Both the position numbers and the translations under genes were made by a program. A model generated the notes under the pieces. It searched no databases and was not told the origin of the DNA. It was given only the letters and a program-made list of their open reading frames with translations. DNA of 64,000 nucleotides from an uncultured Eubacteriales bacterium (GTDB lineage: Bacteria; Bacillota; Clostridia; Oscillospirales; UBA644): contig CAJLLT010000005.1 in assembly GCA_905207625.1 (NCBI GenBank), forward strand, positions 1 to 64,000, read 5' to 3'. Below, one piece after another: positions 7,015 through 15,293 of the stretch (position 1 is the first letter of the stretch; each line of letters opens with the position of its first letter).

Positions 7015-7357
7015 GCGACGCCGTCAATAGCTTGGTGTGCGCACTGCGCACAGGGGCAAAGCCCCAAACCTTGCCGCGCAAGGTTTACCGTATTTGCGTA
7101 TTATACCAGGAGCAAAAATATTTGCCCGCAAGGATATTTTTGCGACGCCGTCAATAGCTTGGTGTGCGCACTACGCACAGGGGCAGAGCCCTAAACCTTG
7201 ACGCGCAAGGTTTACCGTATTTGCGTATTATACCAGGAGCAAAAATATTTGCTCGCAAGGATATTTTTGCGACGCCGTCAATAGCTTGGTGTGCGCACTG
7301 CGCACAGGGGCAGAGCCCCAAACCTTGCTGTGCAAAGTTTACCAAGCGTATTATACT
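7015..7357. repeat. Three tandem 127-bp hairpin-rich repeats
   Basis: Near-identical copies start at 7015, 7142 and 7269, exactly 127 bp apart; the third is cut short near 7357. Each full unit contains four dyads in fixed order: GTGCGCA/TGCGCAC, GGGGC/GCCCC, AAACCTTGC/GCAAGGTTT and GCAAAAATAT/ATATTTTTGC. In copy 1 these lie at 7037-7051, 7053-7065, 7066-7086 and 7112-7143. Copies differ by single bases, some inside stems. Short open frames across the repeats have no ribosome site and no protein family. This is not a CRISPR array, since no unique spacers are present. It looks like an expanded intergenic repeat element of unknown function. Confidence 0.9.
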
Positions 7358-7447
7358 AAACTCCCGTCCCGATGTCAATCTTCCTTTAATTTTGTTCGGA
7401 AAAAACTACGGAACTTGTCCTGAGTGTGAAACAAATCCGGGGTGTCC

Positions 7448-7476
7448 TTGACAACTCCTCACAAATATGTTAAAAT
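7448..7476 (+). promoter_or_regulatory. Promoter of the GH39 gene
   Basis: TTGACA (7448-7453) and TAAAAT (7471-7476) are 17 bases apart, about 30 bases before the start codon. Confidence 0.8.
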
Positions 7477-7505
7477 ACAGCAAAACAGCGATAAGGAGAA
7501 CACAA

Positions 7506-8858
7506 ATGGAGATCAAGGTTAATTTCGGCAAAAAAACCGGGAAAGATTTGAAGAAAGTAAACGGTGTCTGCAACGGTCCGGTCATGGAGGAAAAGTCCAT
7601 AGCGGATCTGTTTGCGCAGGCACGGTTTCCATACATAAGACTGCACGATACCTGTTACGCATCCTACCCCTACTACGTTGATATTTCACATATTTTCACC
7701 AACTTCGATGCGGACGAAAACGATCCGAAAAACTACCAGTTTCAGCATACAGATTACCTGATCAGTGAGATAAGGAAATGCGGCGCCGTACCGATATACA
7801 GACTGGGCGAAAGCATCGACCATTCCATATACAAAAGGCATAATCATCCCCCGAAGGATTTCGGGAAATGGGTCAGGATCGCCCTGAACATAGTCCGCCA
7901 TTATACCGACGGTTGGGCTGACGGTTTCAGATACACTGACATGAAGTGGTGGGAGGTCTGGAACGAACCCGACCTTCAGAGAGCTGACGGAACAAGCCCC
8001 ACATGGAACGGCGGAACTCTTCTTCAGGCTTGTCAGCTCTACGAGATGACTGCGAAAGCCCTGAAGGAATACGACCCTACACTTATCGTCGGGGGCATGG
8101 CGATGACTTCAGTCAATGAGTGGCTGGAAAAGTTTGTGGAGTATTGCGGGGAACATAAGCTGCCCCTGGACTTCTGCTCCTATCACGGATACGGCGACGA
8201 CGTGGAAGAGGTAGTGGAGAGAGCGGCGAAGGTCCGGAACATTCTTGACAAAAACGGATTCTCCGGCACTGAGATACTCTTTGATGAATGGAACTATTTC
8301 GGAAGAGAAGGCATGGGCAGCGGCGAACTCTGGAAGGCATACAAAGCCGACCCGAAAATAGCAAAAGACCTTTTTGACTCCCAGAAAAACGAGGTTGGAG
8401 CATCTTACGCCGCAGCACTGATGATCGCACTCAACGACTCAGATATAGATGTCGCAACGTACTATGACGCTCAGTACGATGAAGAATACTGCGGACTCTT
8501 TGACCGCTACGGAATAATTCAGCACACCTATAACTCTTTCAAATATTACGGACAGATGCTGGCACTTGCTCCCTGCCGTACTGAAGTCTTCTGCGATGGA
8601 AAAGGTCTGTATGCCATCGCATCCGAAAACGACGAAGAAAAATACGTCCTCATATCCGACTACAAGGGAGAGGACGGGATCTGCACCGTAACGCTGAACG
8701 GATTGGGCGAAGGACTGAAAAAAGCCGAAGTATACCTCACAGACAAAGAAAACATAGGTATCCTTTACAAGACGGAGTTTTACTACGGCCACGATGTAAA
8801 GCAGGCAATCACGCTGAAAAACCACACTGTGGCAATGATAAGGATAACCGGGGCGTAA
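7506..8858 (+). CDS. Glycoside hydrolase family 39, beta-xylosidase-like
   Basis: A 450-residue cytoplasmic glycosidase. WNEPD gives the acid/base glutamate at about residue 154, and FDEWN the nucleophile at about 261, both in the contexts expected for clan GH-A family 39. Other family-like blocks are FPYIRLHDTC near the start, PIYRLGESID, and CSYHGYGDD. A C-terminal beta-rich region (ALAPCRTEVFCDGKGLYAIA onward) follows the barrel, as in the family. No signal peptide is present, so it probably acts on imported xylo-oligosaccharides or related glycosides. ATG at 7506 is chosen because AAGGAG precedes it and the promoter would lie inside any longer form. It is monocistronic with a terminator. 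The exact substrate is uncertain, since GH39 also includes iduronidases. Confidence 0.85.
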   Translation: MEIKVNFGKKTGKDLKKVNGVCNGPVMEEKSIADLFAQARFPYIRLHDTCYASYPYYVDISHIFTNFDADENDPKNYQFQHTDYLISEIRKCGAVPIYRLGESIDHSIYKRHNHPPKDFGKWVRIALNIVRHYTDGWADGFRYTDMKWWEVWNEPDLQRADGTSPTWNGGTLLQACQLYEMTAKALKEYDPTLIVGGMAMTSVNEWLEKFVEYCGEHKLPLDFCSYHGYGDDVEEVVERAAKVRNILDKNGFSGTEILFDEWNYFGREGMGSGELWKAYKADPKIAKDLFDSQKNEVGASYAAALMIALNDSDIDVATYYDAQYDEEYCGLFDRYGIIQHTYNSFKYYGQMLALAPCRTEVFCDGKGLYAIASENDEEKYVLISDYKGEDGICTVTLNGLGEGLKKAEVYLTDKENIGILYKTEFYYGHDVKQAITLKNHTVAMIRITGA

Positions 8859-8939
8859 CCTGTTCCGGTGCTGTTGAAAACTTCCGGCAGGCTGAAGAGC
8901 TTTACACCTATGACACGTTATAACCGGACATAAATATCA

Positions 8940-8971
8940 AGCAGACCTCCGTCTCTGAGGTCTGCTTTTTT
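8940..8971 (+). terminator. Terminator after the GH39 gene
   Basis: AGCAGACCTC pairs with GAGGTCTGCT and is followed by a T-run. Confidence 0.85.
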
Positions 8972-9005
8972 CTTGAGGAATACGAACGGAATCTGATTTT
9001 CCGGT

Positions 9006-9443
9006 TTATGTAAAGAACAGCGCCGCAAGGACCAGCAATATCAGGATATCGTCGTCCTTGTTTTCATTGAACAGGAGAAAAAACAGTGAAATGATAAGCA
9101 GATCGTCAAATTCAAGTCCCTCGACAAAACCGCGGAGGGAACCGAATCCCTGAATTGAACTCAGTGCGGAGGCGGCAGCGTCAAGTCCCACAGCTCCGGT
9201 CAGTTCACCCGCAGCCAGAGCATCCTGATAAGACTGACCCGCTGACCCGCCGTCTGATGCCGCCCGTGCAGACGGAGATGCCGATCCCATTACGGTCGGA
9301 GATGCTGCCGGACGGGACGATGTGGAATATCCGCTTCCGCCGTATTTTGATGCGTATGCGCGCCGCGCGTCGGCTATAGCCGCCTCCCGCCTGGCGTTAT
9401 AATCCCGTTCACGGGAGGGATATGAAGAGTTTCCTGCAAACAC
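9006..9443 (-). CDS. Unknown protein with acidic-hydrophobic C-terminus
   Basis: A 145-residue protein starting at GTG behind AGGAGG. The first ~35 residues are charged and probably helical (RREAAIADARRAYASKYG). A long stretch rich in Ser, Ala and Gly follows. The C-terminus has two short hydrophobic segments separated by acidic residues: FDDLLIISLFFLLFNE and DDDILILLVLAALFF. I have seen this 'DD-LLLL' ending in small proteins of spore-forming clostridia, but know no tested function. It is the last gene of a three-gene operon (10138 to 9006) with tight spacing. A membrane-associated or spore-related role is a guess. Confidence 0.6.
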   Translation of the reverse strand: MFAGNSSYPSRERDYNARREAAIADARRAYASKYGGSGYSTSSRPAASPTVMGSASPSARAASDGGSAGQSYQDALAAGELTGAVGLDAAASALSSIQGFGSLRGFVEGLEFDDLLIISLFFLLFNENKDDDILILLVLAALFFT

Positions 9444-9453
9444 GTTACGCCTC

Positions 9454-9867
9454 CTACTTCATCTTTGCTATTACCGAAATAAACTGCATGACCTTCATGG
9501 CTGAGGTCAGTCTGGTAGCTCTTTCCTGCCGCATGAACGGTTTTATCGCATTCAGCAGATTTATATTCCGGTTTATTGACTCGCTTGAAGGCATTTTCCG
9601 CATAATACTGCTGTTTCCCAGCAAACCGGACAGAGTGGAGGCGACAGAAGCAAAATCGGAACCGGAAAAGCCCTGAGCGAAACTTTGCGGAGAAACAGGT
9701 CTGGCGGAGGCCGCAACAGCCGATGTATCCGGTCCGGCGGAAGCCTCCGGCGCGGAAGCCGGAGAATCTGCGCCGGAACTGAACATGGACGATGCAAGCT
9801 GTTTTATTTTCTCCGCCTGAGCCGGATCGTCAAGTATTTCGGAAATGCGTGACATCATATCGTCCAT
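9454..9867 (-). CDS. Unknown small protein, middle gene of a three-gene operon
   Basis: A 137-residue protein behind an AGAGGTG ribosome site. The N-terminus forms a short amphipathic helix (MDDMMSRISEILDDPAQAEK), followed by an Ala/Ser/Pro-rich linker and a C-terminal helical block (NLLNAIKPFMRQERATRLTS then MKVMQFISVIAK). Its organisation, with a short N-terminal helix, low-complexity linker and a C-terminal KPFM-type helix pair, resembles hypothetical proteins common in Oscillospirales, usually of about this size. No catalytic motif, signal peptide or certain membrane helix is visible. It lies 13 bases after its upstream neighbour and 10 before the next gene. Confidence 0.6.
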   Translation of the reverse strand: MDDMMSRISEILDDPAQAEKIKQLASSMFSSGADSPASAPEASAGPDTSAVAASARPVSPQSFAQGFSGSDFASVASTLSGLLGNSSIMRKMPSSESINRNINLLNAIKPFMRQERATRLTSAMKVMQFISVIAKMK

Positions 9868-9880
9868 CGGTCATCACCTC

Positions 9881-10138
9881 TTACAGTTTCTGGTCAAGGA
9901 TTTTTTTAAGCCCTTCCCTGCCCTGGGGTGAACTGAGTATACGCCGGAGTATTTCGGGATTGTCGAGAACGGGAAGAACTATGCTCAGATCCTTTTTGGA
10001 AAGCGTGGGGGGAAGACCGAAAGAACCGGAATCGGTCGCAAGCTTCTGCTCTATCCTTGCCGCCTCCTGAGGCCCGAGCGCCTGTTTTATAATGTCTATG
10101 GCACGCCTGAGTTTTTCCTGATCGGGAACGTTATTCAT
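9881..10138 (-). CDS. Unknown small helical protein, first gene of a three-gene operon
   Basis: An 85-residue protein predicted to be almost wholly helical, with a strong AAAGGAG ribosome site. The N-terminal helix is KLRRAIDIIKQALGPQEAAR. The second half (LSKKDLSIVLPVLDNPEILR) resembles the helical pattern of the neighbouring gene product, with a repeated 'helix, NP or DP, helix' layout, so the two may be distantly related or interact. No domain is recognised. It is divergent from the YfcE-like gene. Confidence 0.6.
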   Translation of the reverse strand: MNNVPDQEKLRRAIDIIKQALGPQEAARIEQKLATDSGSFGLPPTLSKKDLSIVLPVLDNPEILRRILSSPQGREGLKKILDQKL

Positions 10139-10183
10139 ATCTAATCTCCTTTTGCTTCGCTATACTAACAATCTATGCCGGTA

Positions 10184-10212
10184 TTGACTTTTTTGCCAAT
10201 TCGATTTATAAT
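10184..10212 (+). promoter_or_regulatory. Promoter of the YfcE-like gene
   Basis: TTGACT and TATAAT are 17 bases apart, about 25 bases before the start codon. Confidence 0.8.
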
Positions 10213-10236
10213 ATCCGGTAATAAAGGAGCGTTTAA

Positions 10237-10695
10237 ATGAAAATTCTTGTTTTTTCAGATTCTCACGGAGAAGTATCCAGGATGTACTATGCCTGCCTTG
10301 AACACAGACCTGACGCGGTGATTCACCTCGGAGACACCGTCCGGGACGCGGAAGAGCTCGAAAGACTTCTCCCGGGAGTGAGTATATGTATGATAAGAGG
10401 AAACAATGACTATGCCCCGTCAATTCCCCTGCAACTGGTGTATCCTGCCGGCGGAACCACGGTCTTTCTCTGCCATGGGCATCTTTTCGGGGTAAAAACG
10501 ACAAAAACGGTACTTGCCGCCGCCGCAAAGAGGGCAGGATGCTCAGTTGCCCTTTTCGGACACACCCACAGCCCCTTTGACGAAACAGTCGGAGACGTAC
10601 GCCTCATTAACCCCGGTTCTGTCACTTTTTCGGACAGTTACACGGTAATAAACGCGGATAACGGAAATTTTACTGCCACCGCAATAAAACTGTGA
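10237..10695 (+). CDS. YfcE/MJ0936-type metallophosphoesterase
   Basis: A 152-residue calcineurin-like phosphodiesterase. The metal-binding motifs are all visible in order: DSHGE near residue 8, HLGDTVRD near 36, RGNND near 57, CHGH near 80 and FGHTHSP near 108, with NPGSV closing the fold. Homologues hydrolyse phosphodiesters and use Mn or another divalent metal; a physiological substrate is rarely known. The length is normal for the family. In many Bacillota this gene follows rph-rdgB, which is not the case here. The ribosome site is AAAGGAG. Confidence 0.93.
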   Translation: MKILVFSDSHGEVSRMYYACLEHRPDAVIHLGDTVRDAEELERLLPGVSICMIRGNNDYAPSIPLQLVYPAGGTTVFLCHGHLFGVKTTKTVLAAAAKRAGCSVALFGHTHSPFDETVGDVRLINPGSVTFSDSYTVINADNGNFTATAIKL

Positions 10696-10720
10696 CCTAA
10701 AAAAGTTCAAACAATATTGC

Positions 10721-10749
10721 TTGAATTTTTTCAGCCGGTGGTGTATCAT
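10721..10749 (+). promoter_or_regulatory. Promoter of the FKBP lipoprotein gene
   Basis: TTGAAT (10721-10726) and TATCAT (10744-10749) are 17 bases apart. The position rules out starts upstream of about 10757. Confidence 0.7.
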
Positions 10750-10794
10750 AGAATCGTAATGACAGGAAAGGATGCCGATTTATTCGGCGGTCAA

Positions 10795-11970
10795 ATGAAA
10801 AAAATATCACTTCTGCTTGCCGTGGCAATTGCGCTCACGATGTTTCTCTGCGCCTGCAAACCGACGGATACAGATAAACCTACGGAGCCTGCCACTGACC
10901 CCGCAACCGAACCGGGAAGCAGCGCAGTCCAGAATCTTTACGACATAAAGTACGATTATAAGGATCATGTCAAGACCATTGCCGACTATAAGGGACTTGA
11001 AATAGACATGAATCCGGAACCGACGGAGGAACAGATCAGAGAGCAGGTTGAATACGAACTTCAGTACTACGATATCTGCCGGAAGATCACAGACAGAGCC
11101 GTCAAGGAGGGTGACACCATCTGCGTGGAGTTCACCGGTTACATGAACGGCGAGAAATTCGAAGGTGGCTATACCACAACCCCAATGACAAATTTCGTCG
11201 TGGGCGGAATGAACTATATCGACGGCTTTGAAGACGGACTTATAGGGGCTGTTCCTTCCGAAGACAAAACGGTTGATCTTTATCTGAAGTTTCCCGAGGA
11301 CTACGGCGATGAAGAATTCAACGGCAAGGACGTTCTGTTCAAAGTCACTGTACATTATATCGCGGAACCTCTGACAATGGACTCCCTTACACTGGAGGAC
11401 GTCAGGCAGCTTTCCGAGGACTATACATCGGTTGAAGAGTATATAGACGAGGTCCGGGAGAGCCTGAAACTCTCCATGCACCAGGACAGAGTAAATTACA
11501 AGCGGAATTATCTTTTTGCGGAAATAGTTGAAAACTCGGAGTTTTCTTCTTATCCCCAGGAACTTTACGACTATTATTACGATTATCTCGTGGACCGTTA
11601 CAGAAACGACTATGCCACATATTCCGTATATTATCAGTACAACGGGATAAATTCCTTTGACGAATACCTTGCGGCTCAGTTCGGATCCTCTGAAAAGTTT
11701 TACGAGCAGGTAAAGGAAAGCGCGGAAAACAGCACCGAAATAGATATTCTCTGCGCCGCGATAACGGATATTGAGCACCTGGAGCTGACTGATGAGGAAT
11801 ATATTAGCGGAGTGGAGAATTACCTGTCCTCCGGAGATTTTGACAGTTACGGATTTGAAAACGCCGAGGATTTTATAGAATATTTCACCGAAGCTCAGAT
11901 CCGGTATGCCCTGCAGAACGAAAAAGTACTTGATTTCGTTGCGGAAAATTCCGTGGAAAAAGCCTCCTGA
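10795..11970 (+). CDS. Trigger-factor-like FKBP peptidyl-prolyl isomerase lipoprotein
   Basis: A 391-residue lipoprotein. The signal peptide MKKISLLLAVAIALTMFLCA leads to a lipobox cysteine at residue 21. A Thr/Pro-rich linker follows. The middle is an FKBP-type domain (VKEGDTICVEFTGYMNGEKF, then FVVGGMNYIDGFEDGLIGAV, then LYLKFPEDYG), and the C-terminal ~200 residues are helical, like the trigger-factor chaperone region. It probably folds secreted proteins at the outer face of the membrane. ATG at 10795 is preferred because the promoter ends at 10749 and the signal peptide then starts directly with MKK; the ribosome site is weak. Strongly acidic and tyrosine-rich. A terminator follows. Confidence 0.85.
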   Translation: MKKISLLLAVAIALTMFLCACKPTDTDKPTEPATDPATEPGSSAVQNLYDIKYDYKDHVKTIADYKGLEIDMNPEPTEEQIREQVEYELQYYDICRKITDRAVKEGDTICVEFTGYMNGEKFEGGYTTTPMTNFVVGGMNYIDGFEDGLIGAVPSEDKTVDLYLKFPEDYGDEEFNGKDVLFKVTVHYIAEPLTMDSLTLEDVRQLSEDYTSVEEYIDEVRESLKLSMHQDRVNYKRNYLFAEIVENSEFSSYPQELYDYYYDYLVDRYRNDYATYSVYYQYNGINSFDEYLAAQFGSSEKFYEQVKESAENSTEIDILCAAITDIEHLELTDEEYISGVENYLSSGDFDSYGFENAEDFIEYFTEAQIRYALQNEKVLDFVAENSVEKAS

Positions 11971-11981
11971 AAATGAATTGC

Positions 11982-12016
11982 AAAGACCGCCCGGATCCGA
12001 CCCGGACGGTCTTTTC
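11982..12016 (+). terminator. Terminator after the FKBP lipoprotein gene
   Basis: AAAGACCG and CGGTCTTT, with an inner CCGG/CCGG pairing, form a stem followed by a short T-run. Confidence 0.8.
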
Positions 12017-12113
12017 CGTTGTTTTGTCCACACCCTTTTCCGGACACGGGAACAGTGACTGCCCGTGTGCGGGAAATATGGGTTCACACCGTATTTTTTG
12101 CCGGATCCACCCC

Positions 12114-12142
12114 TTGACAAAAGGAAAAAAATACTGTATAAT
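12114..12142 (+). promoter_or_regulatory. Consensus promoter of the ThuA operon
   Basis: TTGACA (12114-12119) and TATAAT (12137-12142), both perfect consensus, are 17 bases apart. The transcript has a leader of about 125 nt before the first gene. Confidence 0.9.
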
Positions 12143-12275
12143 ACTGTCCGGAAATATATACGCGCGATACTGCTTTCCCGAGAACGGACATACAGAAAAA
12201 CAAATGCCCCTGAAAGGCTTTTCCGTATTCGGACCGGGACAGTGCCGGCAGAAATAAATACGGAGGAATTGTAAT

Positions 12276-13046
12276 ATGGCAAAAATCAGAGTTACCGTCT
12301 GGAACGAATTCCGTCACGAACGTGAAAAGGAAAACGTCAGGGAGATATACCCCAACGGTATCCATGAGTGCATCAAGGATTTTCTTTCCGCAGACGACAC
12401 TCTTGAAGTCACTACGGCATTCCTGGACAGCCCGGATAACGGTCTGCCCGATGAACTTCTCAACAACACCGATGTTCTTGTATGGTGGGGTCATATGGCT
12501 CACGACGAGGTGCCCGATGAACTTGCCCAGAAGATCCACGACCGCGTTGTCAACGACGGTATGGGCTTCATAGCTCTGCACTCCGCGCATCACTCCAAGC
12601 CCTTCATATCCCTTATGGGAACCCCCTGCGATCTCTGCTGGGGCGCAAATCAGCCCGAGATCGTATGGACGATAATGAAGAATCACCCCGTTGCGGAGGG
12701 TATCCCCGAATATATACATCTTGAAAGCGAAGAGCTTTACGGAGAACCTTTCAGCATTCCTCAGCCCGACGAACTGGTCTTCGCAAGCTGGTATAAATTC
12801 GGCTACGTCTTCAGAAGCGGCTGCGCCTGGTACAGAGGTATGGGCAAGGTATTCTATTTCTCCCCCGGACACGAGACCTGCCGTTCCTTCTATAATCCCC
12901 TGGTTCAGAAAGTAATCAACAACGCCATTCACTGGGCTGCTCCCATAAACTTCGGCTCCAAGTACGAAGTGGGCGGTCCTCACCGTCATTCTCTGGTCAA
13001 ACAGTTGGGCATCGAACCCCGTACCGGAGAAGATGATGACGAATAA
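12276..13046 (+). CDS. ThuA-like protein, first of three tandem copies
   Basis: A 256-residue cytoplasmic protein of the ThuA family, a class I glutamine-amidotransferase-like flavodoxin fold linked to trehalose or disaccharide use in Rhizobium; the biochemical activity is not established. Family-like blocks are NTDVLVWWGHMAHDEV, GFIALHSAHHSKPF, and RSGCAWYRGMGKVFYFSPGH. It starts behind CGGAGGA and has a slightly longer C-terminal tail than the other two copies. The expected sugar 3-dehydrogenase partner is not adjacent; the nearest Gfo/Idh/MocA gene is at 33200. The consensus promoter predicts strong expression. Confidence 0.85.
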   Translation: MAKIRVTVWNEFRHEREKENVREIYPNGIHECIKDFLSADDTLEVTTAFLDSPDNGLPDELLNNTDVLVWWGHMAHDEVPDELAQKIHDRVVNDGMGFIALHSAHHSKPFISLMGTPCDLCWGANQPEIVWTIMKNHPVAEGIPEYIHLESEELYGEPFSIPQPDELVFASWYKFGYVFRSGCAWYRGMGKVFYFSPGHETCRSFYNPLVQKVINNAIHWAAPINFGSKYEVGGPHRHSLVKQLGIEPRTGEDDDE

Positions 13047-13072
13047 AAATACCGTAAGATCGGAGAAAAACT

Positions 13073-13816
13073 ATGGCTGATAAGATCAGAGTTACCGTCT
13101 GGAACGAATTCCGTCATGAGCGCAATGTGGAAGAAGTCAAGGCCATATACCCCAACGGCATCCACGGAGCAATTGCGGAGTTTCTGTCCAAAGATCCGAC
13201 CCTTGAGGTCAGAACCGTTTGCCTGGATGATCCGGAACAGGGTCTGCCGGATGAGGTTCTCAACAATACCGATGTCCTTATGTGGTGGGGACACAAGCAC
13301 CACGATGAGGTCAAGGACGAACTGGCGAAAAAGATCCAGACCCGTGTTGAAAAATACGGTATGGGCTTTATCCCCATGCATTCCGCACATTATTCAAAGC
13401 CCTTCGTAAGACTTATGGGAACCGCCTGCGAGCTGACCTTCGGTCCCGCGCGTCCCGAAATAATATGGAATCTTATGCCCTCCCACCCCATTGCGGCGGG
13501 TCTGCCCAATCACTTTCTGCTGAATACCGAAGAGCTTTTCAGCGAACCCTTCCATATCCCCACTCCCGATGAGTGGATATTCGGCGGTTGGTTCAAAAAC
13601 GGCTATATTTTCCGTTCCGGCTGTGCATGGTACAGGGGTCTGGGAAGAATATTCTATTTCCAGCCCGGACATGAATACTGCCGCTCCTTCTATAACGAAT
13701 ATGTTCAGCAGATTCTTACAAACGCCGTTCACTGGGCGGCTCCGACAAAGGTCAACATCGCACTGCCTTTTGAAGGCTTTGCGGGTAAGCCCTTGACGGA
13801 ATATTACGGTATATAG
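13073..13816 (+). CDS. ThuA-like protein, second of three tandem copies
   Basis: A 247-residue paralogue of both flanking genes, with the same opening (IRVTVWNEFRHER) and conserved blocks NTDVLMWWGHKHHDEV, GFIPMHSAHYSKPF and RSGCAWYRGLGRIFYFQPGH. It keeps the histidine pair of the HSAHxSKPF block. It starts with ATG after GGAG, 26 bases downstream of the first copy, and is almost certainly cotranscribed. The copies differ most in their C-terminal tails and in the segment around residues 110-130, which may reflect different ligands. No enzymatic reaction can be assigned. Confidence 0.85.
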   Translation: MADKIRVTVWNEFRHERNVEEVKAIYPNGIHGAIAEFLSKDPTLEVRTVCLDDPEQGLPDEVLNNTDVLMWWGHKHHDEVKDELAKKIQTRVEKYGMGFIPMHSAHYSKPFVRLMGTACELTFGPARPEIIWNLMPSHPIAAGLPNHFLLNTEELFSEPFHIPTPDEWIFGGWFKNGYIFRSGCAWYRGLGRIFYFQPGHEYCRSFYNEYVQQILTNAVHWAAPTKVNIALPFEGFAGKPLTEYYGI

Positions 13817-13828
13817 GAGGGTGTGAAA

Positions 13829-14581
13829 ATGGCTGACAAGATAAGAGTAACCATATGGAACGAATACCGTAAGGAACGGGAGGAAGAATCCGTCCGTGAG
13901 ATATACCCCGAAGGTATTCACGGCACTATAGCCAATGCCCTCGCCTGGGACAAAGAGCTTCAGATAACGAAGGTCTGCCTGGACGATCCGGAGCAGGGTC
14001 TTCCCGACGAACTTCTTAACAATACCGACGTTCTTGTATGGTGGGGTTATGAGCACCATGATGAAGTCAGGGACGAACTGGTGGAGAAGATAAAGAACAG
14101 GGTACTCTTCTACGGAATGGGTTTCATCGCCCTGCATTCCTCCCACCATTCCAAGGTTTTCCAGAGCCTTGTGGGTTGTTCCGGCGACCTTACCTGGGGA
14201 AGACTTTACAACGAAGTGATGTGGAATATGTTGCCTTCCCATCCCATTGCAAAGGGAATTCCGCAGAAGTTCCTGCTGAGCCAGGAAGAACTGTACGCTG
14301 AACCTTTCCACATTCCGAAACCGGATGAGGTGGTCTTTGCCGGTTGGTATGAGTGCGGATATATGTTCCGCAGCGGATGCTGTTACTACAGAGGTCTGGG
14401 TAAGGTGTTCTATTTCCAGCCCGGTCACGAGTATTGCCCCTCATTCCACAATGAATACGTTCAGAAAATAATCGACAATGCCATTCACTGGGCGGCTCCC
14501 GCCGATGTGGTCATCGACAAGCCTTACGAGGGCTTCTGGAGCGACAGAGTCGATAAAGAACTGGGCTTCGCGAAAGACTGA
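13829..14581 (+). CDS. ThuA-like protein, third of three tandem copies
   Basis: A 250-residue third paralogue with NTDVLVWWGYEHHDEV, GFIALHSSHHSKVF and RSGCCYYRGLGKVFYFQPGH. It departs from the other two in the SKPF block (SKVF) and in CAWY (CCYY). ATG at 13829 is chosen over a GTG six bases upstream because the AGGAGGG site is then seven bases away. It is 12 bases from the preceding stop and closes the operon before a terminator. Function is as uncertain as for the other copies. Confidence 0.85.
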   Translation: MADKIRVTIWNEYRKEREEESVREIYPEGIHGTIANALAWDKELQITKVCLDDPEQGLPDELLNNTDVLVWWGYEHHDEVRDELVEKIKNRVLFYGMGFIALHSSHHSKVFQSLVGCSGDLTWGRLYNEVMWNMLPSHPIAKGIPQKFLLSQEELYAEPFHIPKPDEVVFAGWYECGYMFRSGCCYYRGLGKVFYFQPGHEYCPSFHNEYVQKIIDNAIHWAAPADVVIDKPYEGFWSDRVDKELGFAKD

Positions 14582-14599
14582 TCCGTAAATAAAAAAAGT

Positions 14600-14635
14600 A
14601 ACCGCAGGTGCTGACAGAGTACCTGCGGTTTTTGA
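14600..14635. terminator. Terminator between the ThuA operon and phoU
   Basis: AACCGCAGGT and ACCTGCGGTT form a 10-bp stem, followed by TTTTGATTTT on the plus strand. It is placed between convergent operons. Confidence 0.85.
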
Positions 14636-14648
14636 TTTTAAAACAGGA

Positions 14649-15293
14649 TCAGCTTCTTTTATGCTCGCCGGTGACGGAAAAAATGACCCACTCCGCAATA
14701 TTCACGGCATGATCCCCTATACGTTCAAAGTATTTGGCGATTATCAGAAGATCTATGGCATATTCCCCGTCCTGGGGATTTTCGGCTATCTTGCGGATAA
14801 GCTCCTGTTTTACCTTATCGAAATAGTCGTCCACGATATCGTCATTGGCTATTACCTTATCCGCAAGAGCCGTATCCCGTTTCACGAACGCATCCACACT
14901 TTCGGTAACCATGTTTATTGTAGCCTTTGCCATCTCACGCAGAAGGGTGTCATTTGCCGCCGTTTTTCCGTCAAGAAAACCTACGATCTCCGAAATATCC
15001 TCTGCCTGAACTCCGATCCTGTCCATGTCCGTGATCATTTTAAGCGCGGCGGATATCTGGCGTAAGTCCCTTGCAACGGGCTGTTGCTGTAACAGCAACT
15101 TCAGACACATGGACTCAATATCCCGCTCTTTCTGACTTATTTCCGAGGACAGCGGCGGAACCCTCTTTGCCATTTCCACATCAGCGCAGGTCAGTGCCTT
15201 GGACACAAGGGATATGACCTCTTCACACAGAGCCCCCATTTCCGTAAGCTCCCGGTTAAGAACCTGAAGCTGTTCATCAAATTTGCTTCTCAT
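14649..15293 (-). CDS. phoU: Phosphate transport regulator PhoU
   Basis: A 214-residue all-helical protein in two PhoU repeats, with the metal-binding ExxxD-type patterns around DMDRIGVQAEDISEI and the second-repeat counterpart YFERIGDHAVNIAEW. PhoU links the PstSCAB importer to phosphate sensing and restrains the Pho response, usually through a sensor kinase; no PhoR/PhoP pair lies in the window. The start codon overlaps the pstB stop (TGATG), so translation is coupled. Last gene of the pst operon. Confidence 0.95.
   Translation of the reverse strand: MRSKFDEQLQVLNRELTEMGALCEEVISLVSKALTCADVEMAKRVPPLSSEISQKERDIESMCLKLLLQQQPVARDLRQISAALKMITDMDRIGVQAEDISEIVGFLDGKTAANDTLLREMAKATINMVTESVDAFVKRDTALADKVIANDDIVDDYFDKVKQELIRKIAENPQDGEYAIDLLIIAKYFERIGDHAVNIAEWVIFSVTGEHKRS

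Noticed and set aside
7015..7357. CRISPR array
   Set aside because: The units are 127 bp and directly adjacent, without unique spacers, and no cas genes are near.
7151..7378. Short open frames inside the 127-bp repeats
   Set aside because: They follow the repeat period, lack ribosome sites and have no protein-like features.
10717..10794. A longer N-terminus for the FKBP lipoprotein
   Set aside because: The added region contains the promoter and would bury the signal peptide.
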